Of a stretch of DNA of 8,567 nucleotides, positions 1 to 5,438 are shown in pieces. The translations under genes were made by a program, and so were the position numbers. The DNA is taken from positions 1 to 8,567 of the forward strand of contig CALCBQ010000073.1 in the NCBI GenBank assembly GCA_937897215.1. Reading direction: 5' to 3'. The notes beneath the pieces were generated by a model that saw nothing but the letters and a program-made list of their open reading frames with translations, was not told the DNA's origin and did no database searches. Numbering within the stretch: position 1 is the first letter of the stretch; the number at the start of each line of letters is the position of its first letter. This stretch comes from an uncultured Clostridia bacterium. Its GTDB lineage: Bacteria > Bacillota > Clostridia > Oscillospirales > Acutalibacteraceae.

Positions 1-11
1 AGGGAGCGGAC

Positions 12-31
12 GGGCGATTCGTGAATCGCCC
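12..31. repeat. Short perfect palindrome (9-bp arms), probable dispersed intergenic repeat
   Basis: GGGCGATTC (12-20) and GAATCGCCC (23-31) are exact reverse complements with a 2-nt loop. The GC-rich stem stands out from its AT-rich surroundings, and the following CCTAC extends the look of the GTAGGGGCG-type palindromes I associate from memory with intergenic regions of gut Clostridia. There is no T-run on either side, so it is not a standard terminator. Nothing coding is visible in 1-77. The palindrome is seen directly; membership of a dispersed repeat family is inference. Confidence 0.55.
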
Positions 32-77
32 CTACTATAATCGCAACGCAGTTCCAACACTTTGCGCTTTGCATTCT

Positions 78-99
78 GTTCGACAAACTCCAATTTATC
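78..99 (-). repeat. Post-terminator motif, copy A
   Basis: On the minus strand this 22-nt stretch carries the 12-mer core AGTTTGTCGAAC (plus-strand 78-89) preceded by GATAAATTGG. It matches 8512-8533 at 19 of 22 positions by eye. It lies 5 nt beyond the T-run of the terminator of the minus-strand gene, in the same orientation relative to that gene as copy B has to spoIVA. The function is unknown. Confidence 0.5.
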
Positions 100-103
100 A
101 TAC

Positions 104-136
104 AAAAAAAGAGCCTACTCAAACGAGTAAGCTCTT
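104..136 (-). terminator. Intrinsic terminator of the minus-strand anchored-protein gene
   Basis: AAGAGCCTACTC (109-120) and GAGTAAGCTCTT (125-136) form a stem of six plus five base pairs with one internal mismatch and an AAAC loop. The A-run at 104-110 becomes a seven-base U-run when read from the minus strand, directly after the stem. It begins 20 nt beyond the stop codon of the gene at 157-1083, the normal place for a Rho-independent terminator. Confidence 0.88.
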
Positions 137-156
137 AAAACTTTATCATATTAAAA

Positions 157-1083
157 TTAATATGCAATTGTCCACCATTCTTCGAAACCAAGACCTACTG
201 AATATTTGCCATCAACATAGAGATACAGTGGAAGGTCGAAATAGTATTCAACAAGGTTACCTGTTGATTTTTCAATCTTTGCTTCAGCAGTTGTAGCGTG
301 GTAATCACAATCAAAGGTCAAACCAGTTAAGCCATATTGTTTGAGTGGCTCTTCTATTGACTCTTTTGTAAGAACTGATGCAACTGCACCAACTTTTTCA
401 CCTGCTTTTGGATTTTTTGTACCCTTAACAACAACAGTGATTACATAATAGTCGCCTTCTTCTTTGCACTCAATGCTCTTAACATCATCTTTTGTAAGAC
501 CGCAAGTAGCACCTGATGGTGGGAAGTTAGCCGCAATGTCTGCACCTGTATATGTAACATTTGTTTCTTCCTCTTTAAGAAGCGAGCCCATGAGAGCTTT
601 GCCTATTCCTTCTATAAGAGAATTTCCGCCAGCATCAACGTGTTCATCATAGTTGTATGCATTCTTCTTAAGCTGAGTTGCTGATTTAGCATTTGTCTTA
701 ACGCCATTGAATGCTTTTACAAACAAATCGAACTGCATTGTTTTTGATGTCATAATAGTAGCAGCTGTATCGCCCTGTTGATTATCAGTATTTGAATCAG
801 TTGATGGTGTATTACTGTCTGTTGATGGTGTATTTGAATCGTTCCAATCAACATTTGTGTCGGTATCTGTCGGTGTTTGTGCATTTACATTAGTAGCAGG
901 TTTCTGAACCATAGTTGAAAGACCAATTCTTGTATATGCAACTATTGATGCACTGTAAACTACTGCAATAGCAACGCAGATAGCGATTGTGCCAAGAAAG
1001 AATTTTGTAAATCTCTTTCTCTTTTCAGCTTTCTTTTCTACTTTAGCCTTGTACTGTTCGGGAGTAAGCTGTTTTTTAGCCAT
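157..1083 (-). CDS. Membrane-anchored extracytoplasmic protein of unknown function, 308 aa
   Basis: I do not recognise the family. Residues 1-27 are strongly basic (MAKKQLTPEQ, then a KVEKKAEKRKR stretch), followed by one hydrophobic segment at about 28-50 with no lipobox. This suggests a single N-terminal anchor with the rest outside the cell. Residues about 62-108 are a Thr/Asn/Asp/Ser-rich linker containing two exact DSNTPST units and a partial third. The remainder (about 112-308) looks like a compact domain with alternating beta-type strands such as YYVITVVVKG and three cysteines (C194, C206, C259). The ATG is supported by the ribosome site AAAGGGG (complement of 1093-1099), 9 nt upstream, and by a promoter at 1124-1152. 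The gene stands alone, divergent from the carboxypeptidase gene, which has a similar tail-anchor-linker-domain plan. The coding call is secure; the function is unassigned. Confidence 0.9.
   Translation of the reverse strand: MAKKQLTPEQYKAKVEKKAEKRKRFTKFFLGTIAICVAIAVVYSASIVAYTRIGLSTMVQKPATNVNAQTPTDTDTNVDWNDSNTPSTDSNTPSTDSNTDNQQGDTAATIMTSKTMQFDLFVKAFNGVKTNAKSATQLKKNAYNYDEHVDAGGNSLIEGIGKALMGSLLKEEETNVTYTGADIAANFPPSGATCGLTKDDVKSIECKEEGDYYVITVVVKGTKNPKAGEKVGAVASVLTKESIEEPLKQYGLTGLTFDCDYHATTAEAKIEKSTGNLVEYYFDLPLYLYVDGKYSVGLGFEEWWTIAY
787..840 (-). repeat. In-frame 21-nt tandem repeat encoding the DSNTPST linker
   Basis: The linker of the anchored protein contains DSNTPST at residues 82-88 and 89-95 and a partial DSNT at 96-99. 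In the DNA a 14-nt block, GTTGATGGTGTATT on the plus strand, recurs exactly at 800-813 and 821-834, a 21-nt period. The period is a multiple of three, so gain or loss of a unit would change linker length without a frameshift. Confidence 0.8.
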
Positions 1084-1123
1084 TTTATGAAACCCCTTTC
1101 AAAAATTAAACCTTTACCACATT

Positions 1124-1152
1124 ACTTTACAACAAAACGGGTAAAATGTCAA
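1124..1152 (-). promoter_or_regulatory. Sigma-A-type promoter for the minus-strand gene
   Basis: Read on the minus strand, a perfect -35 box TTGACA (complement of 1147-1152) is followed after 17 nt by TAAAGT (complement of 1124-1129), matching the TATAAT consensus at four of six positions. Transcription would begin near 1117, about 34 nt before the ATG. It faces away from the promoter at 1175-1203, with 22 bp between the two -35 boxes. Confidence 0.6.
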
Positions 1153-1174
1153 TATCATTCTTGATTTTTCCTTG

Positions 1175-1203
1175 TTGTAATAATTCTTTTTTTGTGCTAT
1201 CAT
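1175..1203 (+). promoter_or_regulatory. Extended -10 promoter for the carboxypeptidase-acyltransferase operon
   Basis: TTGTAA (1175-1180), a 17-nt spacer and TATCAT (1198-1203) form a sigma-A-like promoter. TGC immediately before the -10 box gives the TGn extension. Transcription would start near 1210, only about 17 nt before the GTG at 1227. This argues against the in-frame ATG at 1146, which lies upstream of the promoter. Confidence 0.6.
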
Positions 1204-1226
1204 ATTATAAAAGCGTGGTGAATAAA

Positions 1227-2159
1227 GTGGCAAAGAAAAGAAGCAAATCAAGTAAGTCAAAAAAAGTTCAGCAGAAAAGAAATGCCATTATATGCTCGAT
1301 TATAACCATTTTTGTAGTGTTTGTAGTCGTTTATGTTCTTGCGCACCACTATGCAAAAGAGGATACACCCACATACGAGCCAATTAAATCCACAACCACC
1401 ACAACTACTACGACTACCACTACAACTACCACCACGACCACAACTACGGCAACTACTACAATCACACAAAAGCAAGACACAGGGTCGTTTTATGATAACG
1501 TCACTTACCGCTCACCTACGGCAAAATCTGCCGATATCTTCAAGCACGGCAGAAATCTGATGTTATTGAATAATGATTACGAACTGCCTGAGGATTTTAA
1601 GTGGGATTTAGTATATTGGGAAAACGGTAAAAGCGTTGATGCATTAAGCCTTAATTCTGCGAAATATGATTCCGTTGACGCAGTTGACCGTGCCGCTTAC
1701 AAGCCACTTAAAGATATGTTTGCAGCGGCGGAAAAAGACGGTGTTCCGTTAGAATTGGTTTCCGCATACAGAAGCATTAGCTTACAGGACAGACTTTTTA
1801 CACGTTCCGTTAATTCGCATATAAATCAAGGCTATTCAAAAGAAGAAGCCGTTAAAAAAGCAAATTATTCACGAACCTTTGCAGGTACAAGTGAGCATAA
1901 CACTGGTCTTGGATTTGACATTCTTCAAAAAGGAAGTTACTACCTTACACAACAATTTGAAAATACCGAGCAATTCAAGTGGCTTATGGAAAACGCAGAG
2001 GATTACGGATTCATACTTCGTTATCGAAAGGATAAAATTACTATTACGGGAATCATGTACGAGCCATGGCATTTCAGATATGTAGGCATTGAACATGCTA
2101 AAAAAATCAATGAATTGGGTTATTGTTTAGAGGAATATATTGAATATTTAGAGGCGTAA
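1227..2159 (+). CDS. Membrane-anchored VanY-family D-alanyl-D-alanine carboxypeptidase (peptidase M15B), 310 aa
   Basis: This is predicted to remove the terminal D-Ala from peptidoglycan stem peptides outside the membrane. The plan is a Lys-rich tail (1-18), a transmembrane segment (about 20-39), a spacer, 19 consecutive threonines (56-74) and an M15 domain to the C-terminus. The domain carries the family signatures: SAYRS, SEHNTGLGFD with zinc-binding H224 and D231, and EPWHF with catalytic E279 and zinc ligand H282. The frame is open back to an ATG at 1146. I prefer GTG at 1227 because the only convincing promoter starts transcription near 1210, and GGTG at 1217-1220 is a usable ribosome site. 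The leading residues VAKKRSK also resemble the MAKK start of the divergent gene. The next gene starts 2 nt after the stop. A role in vancomycin resistance is not implied: no vanH/A/X/R/S gene is nearby. Confidence 0.88.
   Translation: MAKKRSKSSKSKKVQQKRNAIICSIITIFVVFVVVYVLAHHYAKEDTPTYEPIKSTTTTTTTTTTTTTTTTTTTATTTITQKQDTGSFYDNVTYRSPTAKSADIFKHGRNLMLLNNDYELPEDFKWDLVYWENGKSVDALSLNSAKYDSVDAVDRAAYKPLKDMFAAAEKDGVPLELVSAYRSISLQDRLFTRSVNSHINQGYSKEEAVKKANYSRTFAGTSEHNTGLGFDILQKGSYYLTQQFENTEQFKWLMENAEDYGFILRYRKDKITITGIMYEPWHFRYVGIEHAKKINELGYCLEEYIEYLEA
1392..1448 (+). repeat. ACN trinucleotide tract encoding 19 consecutive threonines
   Basis: Nineteen consecutive threonine codons form the stalk between the membrane anchor and the catalytic domain, followed by Ala-Thr-Thr-Thr-Ile-Thr. 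All four codons are used (ACA 4, ACC 6, ACT 6, ACG 3) in an irregular order. It is therefore not a fresh slipped-strand expansion of one triplet, and the amino-acid run itself seems to be maintained. Confidence 0.95.
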
Positions 2160-2161
2160 AA

Positions 2162-2914
2162 ATGAAAGAATTTAAGAAAAAAGCATTCAGTTGGAAAGTA
2201 GTATTTAAAATTATAGGTCATTTGTTATTCGTAATGAATCCTAAAATTATGTACTATAACCATCTTGACAAAAAAGGTATGCACGAAAAGCGTGATGCGT
2301 TTGCTTTCAAAGCAGTAAAAAAATGGGCAAATTTTGTTGTACGCACTGCAAAATTGAATATTACTGTTGAGGGACTCGAAAAAATTCCTACTGACAGACC
2401 TGTTCTTTTTACACCGAATCATCAGAGTTATGCCGATATTCCTGTACTTCTTTATGCTTTAAGTGATTTCAACTTCGGCTTTATGATGAAAATTTCCCTT
2501 GCAGGTGTGCCATTTATTGGCAGTATCAGTAAAATGCTTAAAAGTGTACCTGTAAATCAGGAAAACCCTCGCGAAGCAGTTAAGGCAATCCACAAAACTA
2601 TTGAGACAATCGAAAGTGGACATTCAATGCTTATTTTCCCTGAAGGTAAACGAGTATTCGGTAACACTCCCGAGGAGTTTAAAAACGGCGCATTTAAAAT
2701 CGTTCAGAAAACAAATGTTACCGTTGTTCCTATTTACACAAGAAATATTTTCAAAGTGCTTGAAGGCAGTGATGGTGTTATCACTCCTACTGACATTAAA
2801 ATTACAATTCTTGACCCTATTGAGACAAGCAATATGACTCGCGCCGATGTCAAAGAGTTGCACGACAAAGTTTATAATATGATTATGGACGAATCAAAAA
2901 AGTATAACGATTAA
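2162..2914 (+). CDS. plsC: 1-acyl-sn-glycerol-3-phosphate acyltransferase (PlsC/LPLAT family), 250 aa
   Basis: This is predicted to transfer an acyl chain to lysophosphatidic acid, making phosphatidic acid for membrane phospholipids at the inner face of the membrane. The four acyltransferase blocks are visible in order: NHQSYAD with the catalytic H87 and D92 of the HX4D motif; the central block around KSVPVNQENPREA; FPEGKR at 159-164, the phosphate-binding block; and the late VPIY block. A hydrophobic stretch at about 11-30 may hold it to the membrane. The length is normal for the family. The ATG follows the carboxypeptidase stop by 2 nt, and its ribosome site (GAGG, 2151-2154) lies inside the upstream gene, so the two are probably translationally coupled. 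A terminator follows 6 nt after the stop. Acyl donor and exact substrate cannot be read from sequence; a related lysophospholipid acyltransferase is possible. Confidence 0.9.
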   Translation: MKEFKKKAFSWKVVFKIIGHLLFVMNPKIMYYNHLDKKGMHEKRDAFAFKAVKKWANFVVRTAKLNITVEGLEKIPTDRPVLFTPNHQSYADIPVLLYALSDFNFGFMMKISLAGVPFIGSISKMLKSVPVNQENPREAVKAIHKTIETIESGHSMLIFPEGKRVFGNTPEEFKNGAFKIVQKTNVTVVPIYTRNIFKVLEGSDGVITPTDIKITILDPIETSNMTRADVKELHDKVYNMIMDESKKYND

Positions 2915-2920
2915 AATTTT

Positions 2921-2954
2921 TAGGCAGTCTGTCAAAAAGATTGCCTATTTTTTT
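2921..2954 (+). terminator. Intrinsic terminator of the carboxypeptidase-plsC operon
   Basis: TAGGCA (2921-2926) pairs with TGCCTA (2942-2947), extended inward by a G-T wobble and two further pairs, leaving a 9-nt loop. Seven T residues (2948-2954) follow immediately. It sits just after the plsC stop and before the sulfatase promoter, separating the two transcription units. Confidence 0.9.
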
Positions 2955-2967
2955 GTATTTTGTAACA

Positions 2968-2996
2968 TTGAATAATATATATTTTTATAGTATAAT
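2968..2996 (+). promoter_or_regulatory. Sigma-A promoter of the sulfatase gene
   Basis: TTGAAT (2968-2973), a 17-nt AT-rich spacer and a perfect TATAAT (2991-2996). Transcription would start near 3003, giving a leader of about 26 nt that contains the strong ribosome site AGGAGG (3016-3021), 7 nt before the ATG. No operator or riboswitch structure is visible in this short leader. Confidence 0.8.
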
Positions 2997-3028
2997 AAAT
3001 TGATATTTTGTCCTGAGGAGGATACGAA

Positions 3029-5092
3029 ATGAAAAAAGGAATTATTTTTGACAAGTCAAAAAAAGCATTCCCGATGATTGTTATGGCAATCGGCATTGTT
3101 TTAGCACTGGCATTACAGATTATGCGACTTAACATTGTCGCAATTGTAAATGTTGCATTTATGTGTATTGTTGTTGCCCTTATGATGCTTGGAATCTTTA
3201 TTTTCAAAAAGCTTTATGTGTGGAATTTTATCACATACGGCATTAATGCACTCAGCATTGTGCTTTACTACGCAATCTGGGGCGCAGACGCAGGATTCGG
3301 TGCTTGGCTTTCAGGCGGAAAAGCAGGTTGGAAATCTGTTGAGCATGCTCTTGTATCAGGTGCAGATAACTTCAACTTCCTTGTTCGTCTTGGCGGTAAC
3401 CTTTTACTTCTTTTGCCTTGTATTATTATGTTTACAGCACTTTTAATTGTTGGCAAAAAGCAGTGGGAGAAAAAAGGTGCTCATGTTATAGTTACAAGCA
3501 TTATCAGTGTTTTACTTGCAGGTACATCTGCATTCTATGTAATCACAATGAACTATCGCTCAGAGCCAAATGTGGAGCGTCTTTGGGACGGTCATAATGA
3601 CTACCTTGACGGTGTTGACAAAGAAAGTAAGGGCAAACCTAATGTTCTTTTCATTATGATGGACGACTTAGGTTGGGGCGACATTTCACTTAACGGCGCA
3701 ATTTATGACACTCCAAATATTGACCGTATCGGCGAAGAAGGTGTTAACTTTGATAACTTCTATTCAAGTTATTCAGTTTGCTCTCCTGCTCGTTTCAGCT
3801 TAATGACAGGTCGTTATCCATTCCGCGGATACGCAGACAATGTTATTTATCCTACATTCGACACACTTTCTCCATTTGCATCAACTCGTATTTTCAACTC
3901 TATTGAAATGGGTAACAACTGCGACGGTATGCTCGGCGACGAAATCACAATTGCTGAAGTATTCCAGAATGCAGGCTACAACACAGGTGCATTCGGTAAA
4001 TGGCATCTTGGCGACTACGGTGAATATCTTCCAACAAATCAGGGATTTGACTACTTCTATGGTAGCCACCATGTAAACGATATGACTCCATTCTATCATG
4101 TTGCAGAAGAAAACGGCGAATATGAAATCGTTCACGGCATTGACGAAATGTTTGTTGACGGTAAAAAAGACCAGAGTAAACTTAGCGAATGGATTCACGA
4201 AGAAATCAACGATTGGATTACAGATAAAGTTACAAATTCTGACGAGCCATTCTTCGCATACTATGCAACTCCATGGCCACACGGTCCTGTGTTTGCAGGT
4301 GATGATTTTGACGGCACAAGCGGTATGGGTACTTATGTTGACTGTGTAACAGAGTTTGACTACTATTTAGGCGAACTTTTCAACACTCTTGAAGAACTCG
4401 GCGTTATGGACGACACAATCATTGTATTTACAAGTGATAACGGTCCTGCACTTGAGGGTTCAACAGGCGAACTTCGTGGTGGTAAATACCTTGCATACGA
4501 AGCAGGTCAAAAAGTTCCATTTATGATTAAGTGGGCTAACAACAACGGTCTTTGGGAAGAAGGCACAACAAGAAAACAGAGTTCAGTTCTTGCTGATATG
4601 TTCCCAACACTTATTGAACTTTGCGGAATCACAGGTAATGGTGGCACAGCTAACTACTTGCCAGCTGACAGAACTATTGACGGCGTTTCAATGCTTCCTG
4701 TTCTTAAAAATGATACTGCAATTCATAACGAAGACCACCCTATTCTTCATATGAAACGCGAAAAGCTCAAAGCACTTCAATACACAATGACAACTGACGA
4801 AGTTCTCGCTCGTGAAGAATACAAAGATTATACATACCCTGTTCTTACTGAAAACGACTATGTAACATTCAAGTATTTCCGTAAGATGCAGAACGACAAC
4901 CCGGCATTCTTTGACAAGACAAGAAAGAATTGGTTGTATGTGCTTAATGACGATATAAGCGAAAGTTATAATCGTACAAGTACATACCCAACAATCGCAG
5001 AAGAACTTAACGAGAAAATGGACGAAGTTATGAAAGACTTCAAAGAAAATCGTCGAGGAATCAACTACGATTACTATAATGATGCAAAATAA
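3029..5092 (+). CDS. Five-helix membrane protein with extracytoplasmic Cys-type (formylglycine) sulfatase domain, 687 aa
   Basis: This is predicted to hydrolyse a sulfate ester at the cell surface; the substrate is unknown. The N-terminus has five hydrophobic helices at about 13-32, 35-59, 63-84, 118-142 and 151-173, then a sulfatase domain from about 203 to the end. Active-site signatures are intact: metal-binding D212/D213 in MMDDLGWGD; the nucleophile motif CSPAR with C251, P253 and R255, followed by LMTGR; GKWHLG with K324 and H326; PWPHGP with H418; the second metal pair D470/N471 in TSDNGP; and K486 in LRGGK. The CxPxR motif marks a Cys to be converted to formylglycine, in anaerobes normally by a radical-SAM maturase (anSME). 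No maturase gene is in the window. Five helices plus an outer sulfatase-fold domain recalls lipoteichoic acid synthase LtaS, but LtaS uses Thr, not Cys. It has its own promoter and terminator. Confidence 0.9.
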   Translation: MKKGIIFDKSKKAFPMIVMAIGIVLALALQIMRLNIVAIVNVAFMCIVVALMMLGIFIFKKLYVWNFITYGINALSIVLYYAIWGADAGFGAWLSGGKAGWKSVEHALVSGADNFNFLVRLGGNLLLLLPCIIMFTALLIVGKKQWEKKGAHVIVTSIISVLLAGTSAFYVITMNYRSEPNVERLWDGHNDYLDGVDKESKGKPNVLFIMMDDLGWGDISLNGAIYDTPNIDRIGEEGVNFDNFYSSYSVCSPARFSLMTGRYPFRGYADNVIYPTFDTLSPFASTRIFNSIEMGNNCDGMLGDEITIAEVFQNAGYNTGAFGKWHLGDYGEYLPTNQGFDYFYGSHHVNDMTPFYHVAEENGEYEIVHGIDEMFVDGKKDQSKLSEWIHEEINDWITDKVTNSDEPFFAYYATPWPHGPVFAGDDFDGTSGMGTYVDCVTEFDYYLGELFNTLEELGVMDDTIIVFTSDNGPALEGSTGELRGGKYLAYEAGQKVPFMIKWANNNGLWEEGTTRKQSSVLADMFPTLIELCGITGNGGTANYLPADRTIDGVSMLPVLKNDTAIHNEDHPILHMKREKLKALQYTMTTDEVLAREEYKDYTYPVLTENDYVTFKYFRKMQNDNPAFFDKTRKNWLYVLNDDISESYNRTSTYPTIAEELNEKMDEVMKDFKENRRGINYDYYNDAK

Positions 5093-5108
5093 ATTGTAAC
5101 AAATACAG

Positions 5109-5144
5109 CCCCATTGAGAAGTTGATTTTCAATGGGGTTTGTTA
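5109..5144 (+). terminator. Intrinsic terminator of the sulfatase gene
   Basis: CCCCATTGA (5109-5117) pairs exactly with TCAATGGGG (5129-5137), and the stem continues inward by three more pairs to a GTTGA loop. The tail TTTGTTATAT is only moderately T-rich. It lies 16 nt after the sulfatase stop, and the stem is strong enough for a confident call. Confidence 0.85.
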
Positions 5145-5167
5145 TATAATTAGATTATTATATTTTG

Positions 5168-5364
5168 TCGATATGCAAGCTAACGCTTGCTCGATATTTT
5201 TGCTATGCAAAATCGATATGTTTTCGCTAACGTTCAAACTCGATATGATATAAATTCTCGTTCACGAAGTGAACATATCGAGTTGCTTGCAACATATCGA
5301 GTTCGCCAGAACATATCGAAAATTCTGAAAAGAATTTATATCGATGCAAAGACAAAGTCTTTGC
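5168..5364. repeat. Array of eight hairpins separated by exact TCGATAT / ATATCGA 7-mers
   Basis: The left half holds four exact copies of TCGATAT (5168-5174, 5191-5197, 5213-5219, 5240-5246). The right half holds four of its reverse complement ATATCGA (5275-5281, 5294-5300, 5313-5319, 5338-5344). Each gap is filled by a different palindrome: GCAAGC/GCTTGC (5175-5190), TTTTGC/GCAAAA (5198-5212), an imperfect GTTTTCG/CGTTCAAAC (5220-5239), GTTCAC/GTGAAC (5260-5274), GTTGC/GCAAC (5282-5293), GTTC/GAAC (5301-5312) and AAATTCT/AGAATTT (5320-5337). GCAAAGAC/GTCTTTGC (5346-5364) follows. Only 5247-5259 and one base before the last hairpin are outside a stem or its loop. The 7-mers can pair in nested order, each level flanked by hairpins. 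The array lies between the sulfatase terminator and the sipL promoter and is not coding. Its function and family are unknown. Confidence 0.9.
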
Positions 5365-5371
5365 TCTGCTT

Positions 5372-5401
5372 GTCATATTCTCTTTTATTGTCTCATACAT
5401 T
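5372..5401 (+). promoter_or_regulatory. Sigma-E (mother-cell sporulation) promoter of sipL-spoIVA
   Basis: GTCATATT (5372-5379), a 14-nt spacer and CATACATT (5394-5401) agree almost perfectly with the Bacillus/Clostridium sigma-E consensus boxes (ATATT-type -35, CATACANT -10) at the usual spacing. Transcription would begin near 5408, giving a leader of about 30 nt with the AAGGAG ribosome site at 5426-5431. Sigma-E control is what is known for spoIVA and coat-morphogenesis genes in other spore formers. Confidence 0.88.
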
Positions 5402-5438
5402 TGATTGAAACGCAAAGAAAGACACAAGGAGAGATAAT

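Noticed and set aside
21..296. 91-aa plus-strand open frame at the window start
   Set aside because: It crosses the terminator hairpin at 104-136 and the 3' end of the well-supported minus-strand gene, and has no ribosome site.
1257..1475. Cys/Ser/Gly-rich 72-aa minus-strand open frame opposite the threonine tract
   Set aside because: Its odd composition is only the reverse complement of ACN codons (NGT read as Cys, Ser, Gly or Arg).
1227..2159. Part of a vancomycin-resistance cluster
   Set aside because: Only the VanY-type fold is present. The neighbours are plsC and an unknown anchored protein, with no ligase, dehydrogenase, dipeptidase or two-component genes.
2997..3028. Riboswitch in the sulfatase leader
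   Set aside because: The leader from the predicted start near 3003 is only about 26 nt, too short for a known riboswitch, and no stable structure is seen.
3881..4282. 133-aa open frame on the minus strand inside the sulfatase gene
   Set aside because: It is antisense to the catalytic core, whose motifs are intact in the plus frame. No promoter or ribosome site supports it.
3029..5092. Lipoteichoic acid synthase (LtaS)
   Set aside because: The helix layout is similar, but the nucleophile region is CSPAR with the arylsulfatase GKWHLG and LRGGK motifs, not the Thr nucleophile of LtaS.
5168..5364. CRISPR array
   Set aside because: The conserved unit is only 7 nt, it inverts half-way through, and the intervening sequences are self-complementary hairpins of 12-20 nt rather than spacers of constant length. 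No cas gene is present.
5187..5427. Open frames across the hairpin array (plus 5187-5408, minus 5227-5427)
   Set aside because: They run through palindromic repeats, have no convincing ribosome site, and encode no recognisable domain; the plus-strand one also covers the sigma-E promoter.
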